A stretch of DNA of 64,000 nt from Streptomyces sp. NBC_00162 (lineage in GTDB: Bacteria; Actinomycetota; Actinomycetes; Streptomycetales; Streptomycetaceae): positions 806,001 through 870,000 of the forward strand of contig NZ_CP102509.1 of NCBI RefSeq assembly GCF_024611995.1, written 5' to 3'. The notes under the pieces are model-generated. The model was not told where the DNA came from, searched no databases, and was given only the letters and a program-made list of their open reading frames with translations. The position numbers were made by a program, and so were the translations under genes. Positions 63,269-64,000 of this stretch are shown here, piece after piece. Each line of letters opens with the position of its first letter. Positions within the stretch are counted from its first letter, which is position 1.

Positions 63269-63334
63269 TATCGCAAGACATCTTGCTTTATAACGTACGC
63301 CCGCCGGTTTCGTATCGCAAGAGCTCTTGCGATA
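63269..63334. promoter_or_regulatory. paired TetR operators between ADH and TetR genes
   Basis: A perfect 22-bp palindrome with half-site TATCGCAAGAG at 63313-63334, and a second copy at 63269-63290 with half-site TATCGCAAGAC and a weaker right arm (ATCTTGCTTTA). Centres are 44 bp apart. The first overlaps the likely start region of the TetR gene; the second overlaps the ADH promoter. Confidence 0.8.
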
Positions 63335-63346
63335 TGCTGCTGTGCC

Positions 63347-63928
63347 ATGACGGGCGAGAGAGAAGCACCACCGCTCAGGCGCCGCGGTGAGCGGATGCGG
63401 CAGGCCGTCCTGGCCGCCACCGTCGACCTGCTCACCTCGCAGGGCCTGGCCGCGACCACCGTGGCCGCCGTCGCGCGCGCGGCCGGCGTCCACGAGACCT
63501 CCGTCTACCGGCGCTGGAAGACCCGCGAGAACCTCGTCTTCGACGCGCTCGCCACTCACTCGGACACGGCGCTCCCGGACCCGGACACGGGCGACGTACA
63601 CATGGACCTGTCCCTGCTGTTCACGGCGCTTGCCCGGTACCTCGCGACACCGGTCGGCGCCGCGCTGCTCCACCTCGGCACGGTCCGCGGTGAGAACGAC
63701 CTGGAGGAGGGGCGGCGCTCCTACTGGAACGCCCGCCTGGAGCGCGGCGAAGCCCTCGTCCGGCGCGGCATCGAACGGGGCGAACTGCCCGCCGGAACCG
63801 ACCCCCACCTGCTGGTCGAGGCCATCACGGGTCCCCTCCTCGCCCGGGTACTGCTCACCGGCGAACCGCTGGAGGACACCCTGGTCCCCCGCCTGGTCGA
63901 CCTGATTCTCGACGGCGCACGCGCCTGA
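63347..63928 (+). CDS. TetR family transcriptional regulator
   Basis: 193 residues. HTH at about 15-60: AVLAATVDLLTSQGLAATTV, ARAAGVHETSVYRRWKTREN. The C-terminal part (TetR_C_11-like: ARYLATPVGAALLHLGTV, RGIERGELPAGTDPHLLVEA) binds the effector. TATGCT ends 8 bases before the ATG, so the mRNA is probably leaderless. Expected to repress itself and the divergent dehydrogenase through the paired palindromes. Confidence 0.9.
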   Translation: MTGEREAPPLRRRGERMRQAVLAATVDLLTSQGLAATTVAAVARAAGVHETSVYRRWKTRENLVFDALATHSDTALPDPDTGDVHMDLSLLFTALARYLATPVGAALLHLGTVRGENDLEEGRRSYWNARLERGEALVRRGIERGELPAGTDPHLLVEAITGPLLARVLLTGEPLEDTLVPRLVDLILDGARA

Positions 63929-63950
63929 CCCGTCGCCGACGATGGCGGGG

Positions 63951-63976
63951 GCCGGGCCGCAAGGCTGCGGTCCGGC
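63951..63976 (+). terminator. hairpin terminator after TetR gene
   Basis: GCCGGGCCGC and GCGGTCCGGC form a 10-bp stem with one G-T pair and a 6-base loop. Confidence 0.7.
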
Positions 63977-64000
63977 TCAACTCTCAGCGGGTGCGCGGTC

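Noticed and set aside
1..64000. CRISPR arrays, rRNA and tRNA genes
   Set aside because: No regularly spaced direct repeats and no clear tRNA-like cloverleaf or rRNA sequence were seen by eye; a covariance-model search was not possible.

Overview
This 64 kb window is very GC-rich, with strong third-position G/C bias, frequent GTG starts and purine-rich ribosome binding sites. Mycothiol-type, DUF3558, SpoIIE-phosphatase, ECF42/DGPF and HA-helicase genes point to a Streptomyces or close relative. No rRNA, tRNA, CRISPR array or intact insertion sequence was seen. The gene content is mostly accessory: secreted hydrolases, regulators, stand-alone redox enzymes, a toxin-antitoxin pair, truncated genes and rearrangement scars. 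This suggests a chromosome-arm region, but that is inference.

Layout. Positions 1-9.8 kb hold a PAP2-like membrane protein cut by the window edge, DoxX, a secreted M19-type dipeptidase-like protein, a DJ-1/PfpI protein divergent from an AraC regulator, an Ohr peroxidase, an HD hydrolase, and a GNAT-PaaX operon. Positions 9.8-24.7 kb hold hydrolases, a frameshifted secreted lipase, a VWA protein, lipoproteins, a frameshifted GH26-like enzyme, a cytochrome P450 divergent from an unusual HTH_38-MarR regulator, a Fic/Doc-type toxin-antitoxin pair, a SpoIIE-type phosphatase and a TetR/GNAT pair. Positions 25-36.5 kb hold a secreted propeller protein, a rearranged region, two paralogous glycosyltransferases flanking a redox-signalling operon (response regulator fused to a thioredoxin-reductase-like domain, plus a cNMP-domain histidine kinase), and a pore-forming-like protein followed by a beta-propeller protein. 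Positions 36.5-49.4 kb hold an SLT-type wall hydrolase, small enzymes, an ECF42 sigma factor fused to a decayed tyrosine recombinase beside its DGPF partner, FabV, an aldo/keto reductase, a CBM48 protein, a serine hydrolase and an MFS exporter. Positions 49.4-64 kb hold a degenerate EntE-like protein, a TOPRIM nuclease-like protein, a coiled-coil/winged-helix protein, a large HA-domain helicase, an FAD monooxygenase with a truncated MarR, an MMPL transporter divergent from a two-component system, a truncated esterase, and a zinc alcohol dehydrogenase divergent from a TetR regulator.

A recurring feature is the single-base indel. At least eight otherwise convincing genes are broken by one base, nearly always in a short G or C run and nearly always one base short. 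This looks like homopolymer error in the assembly, so genes marked as frameshifted may be intact in the organism.

Regulatory structure is rich. Palindromes sit in several promoter regions (PaaX/GNAT-hydrolase, P450-MarR, DGPF-DUF998, the monooxygenase, ADH-TetR). Several regulator genes have a -10 element about 6-8 bases before the start codon, as expected for leaderless mRNAs. The most unusual candidates are the ECF42-recombinase fusion and the pore-former/beta-propeller pair.
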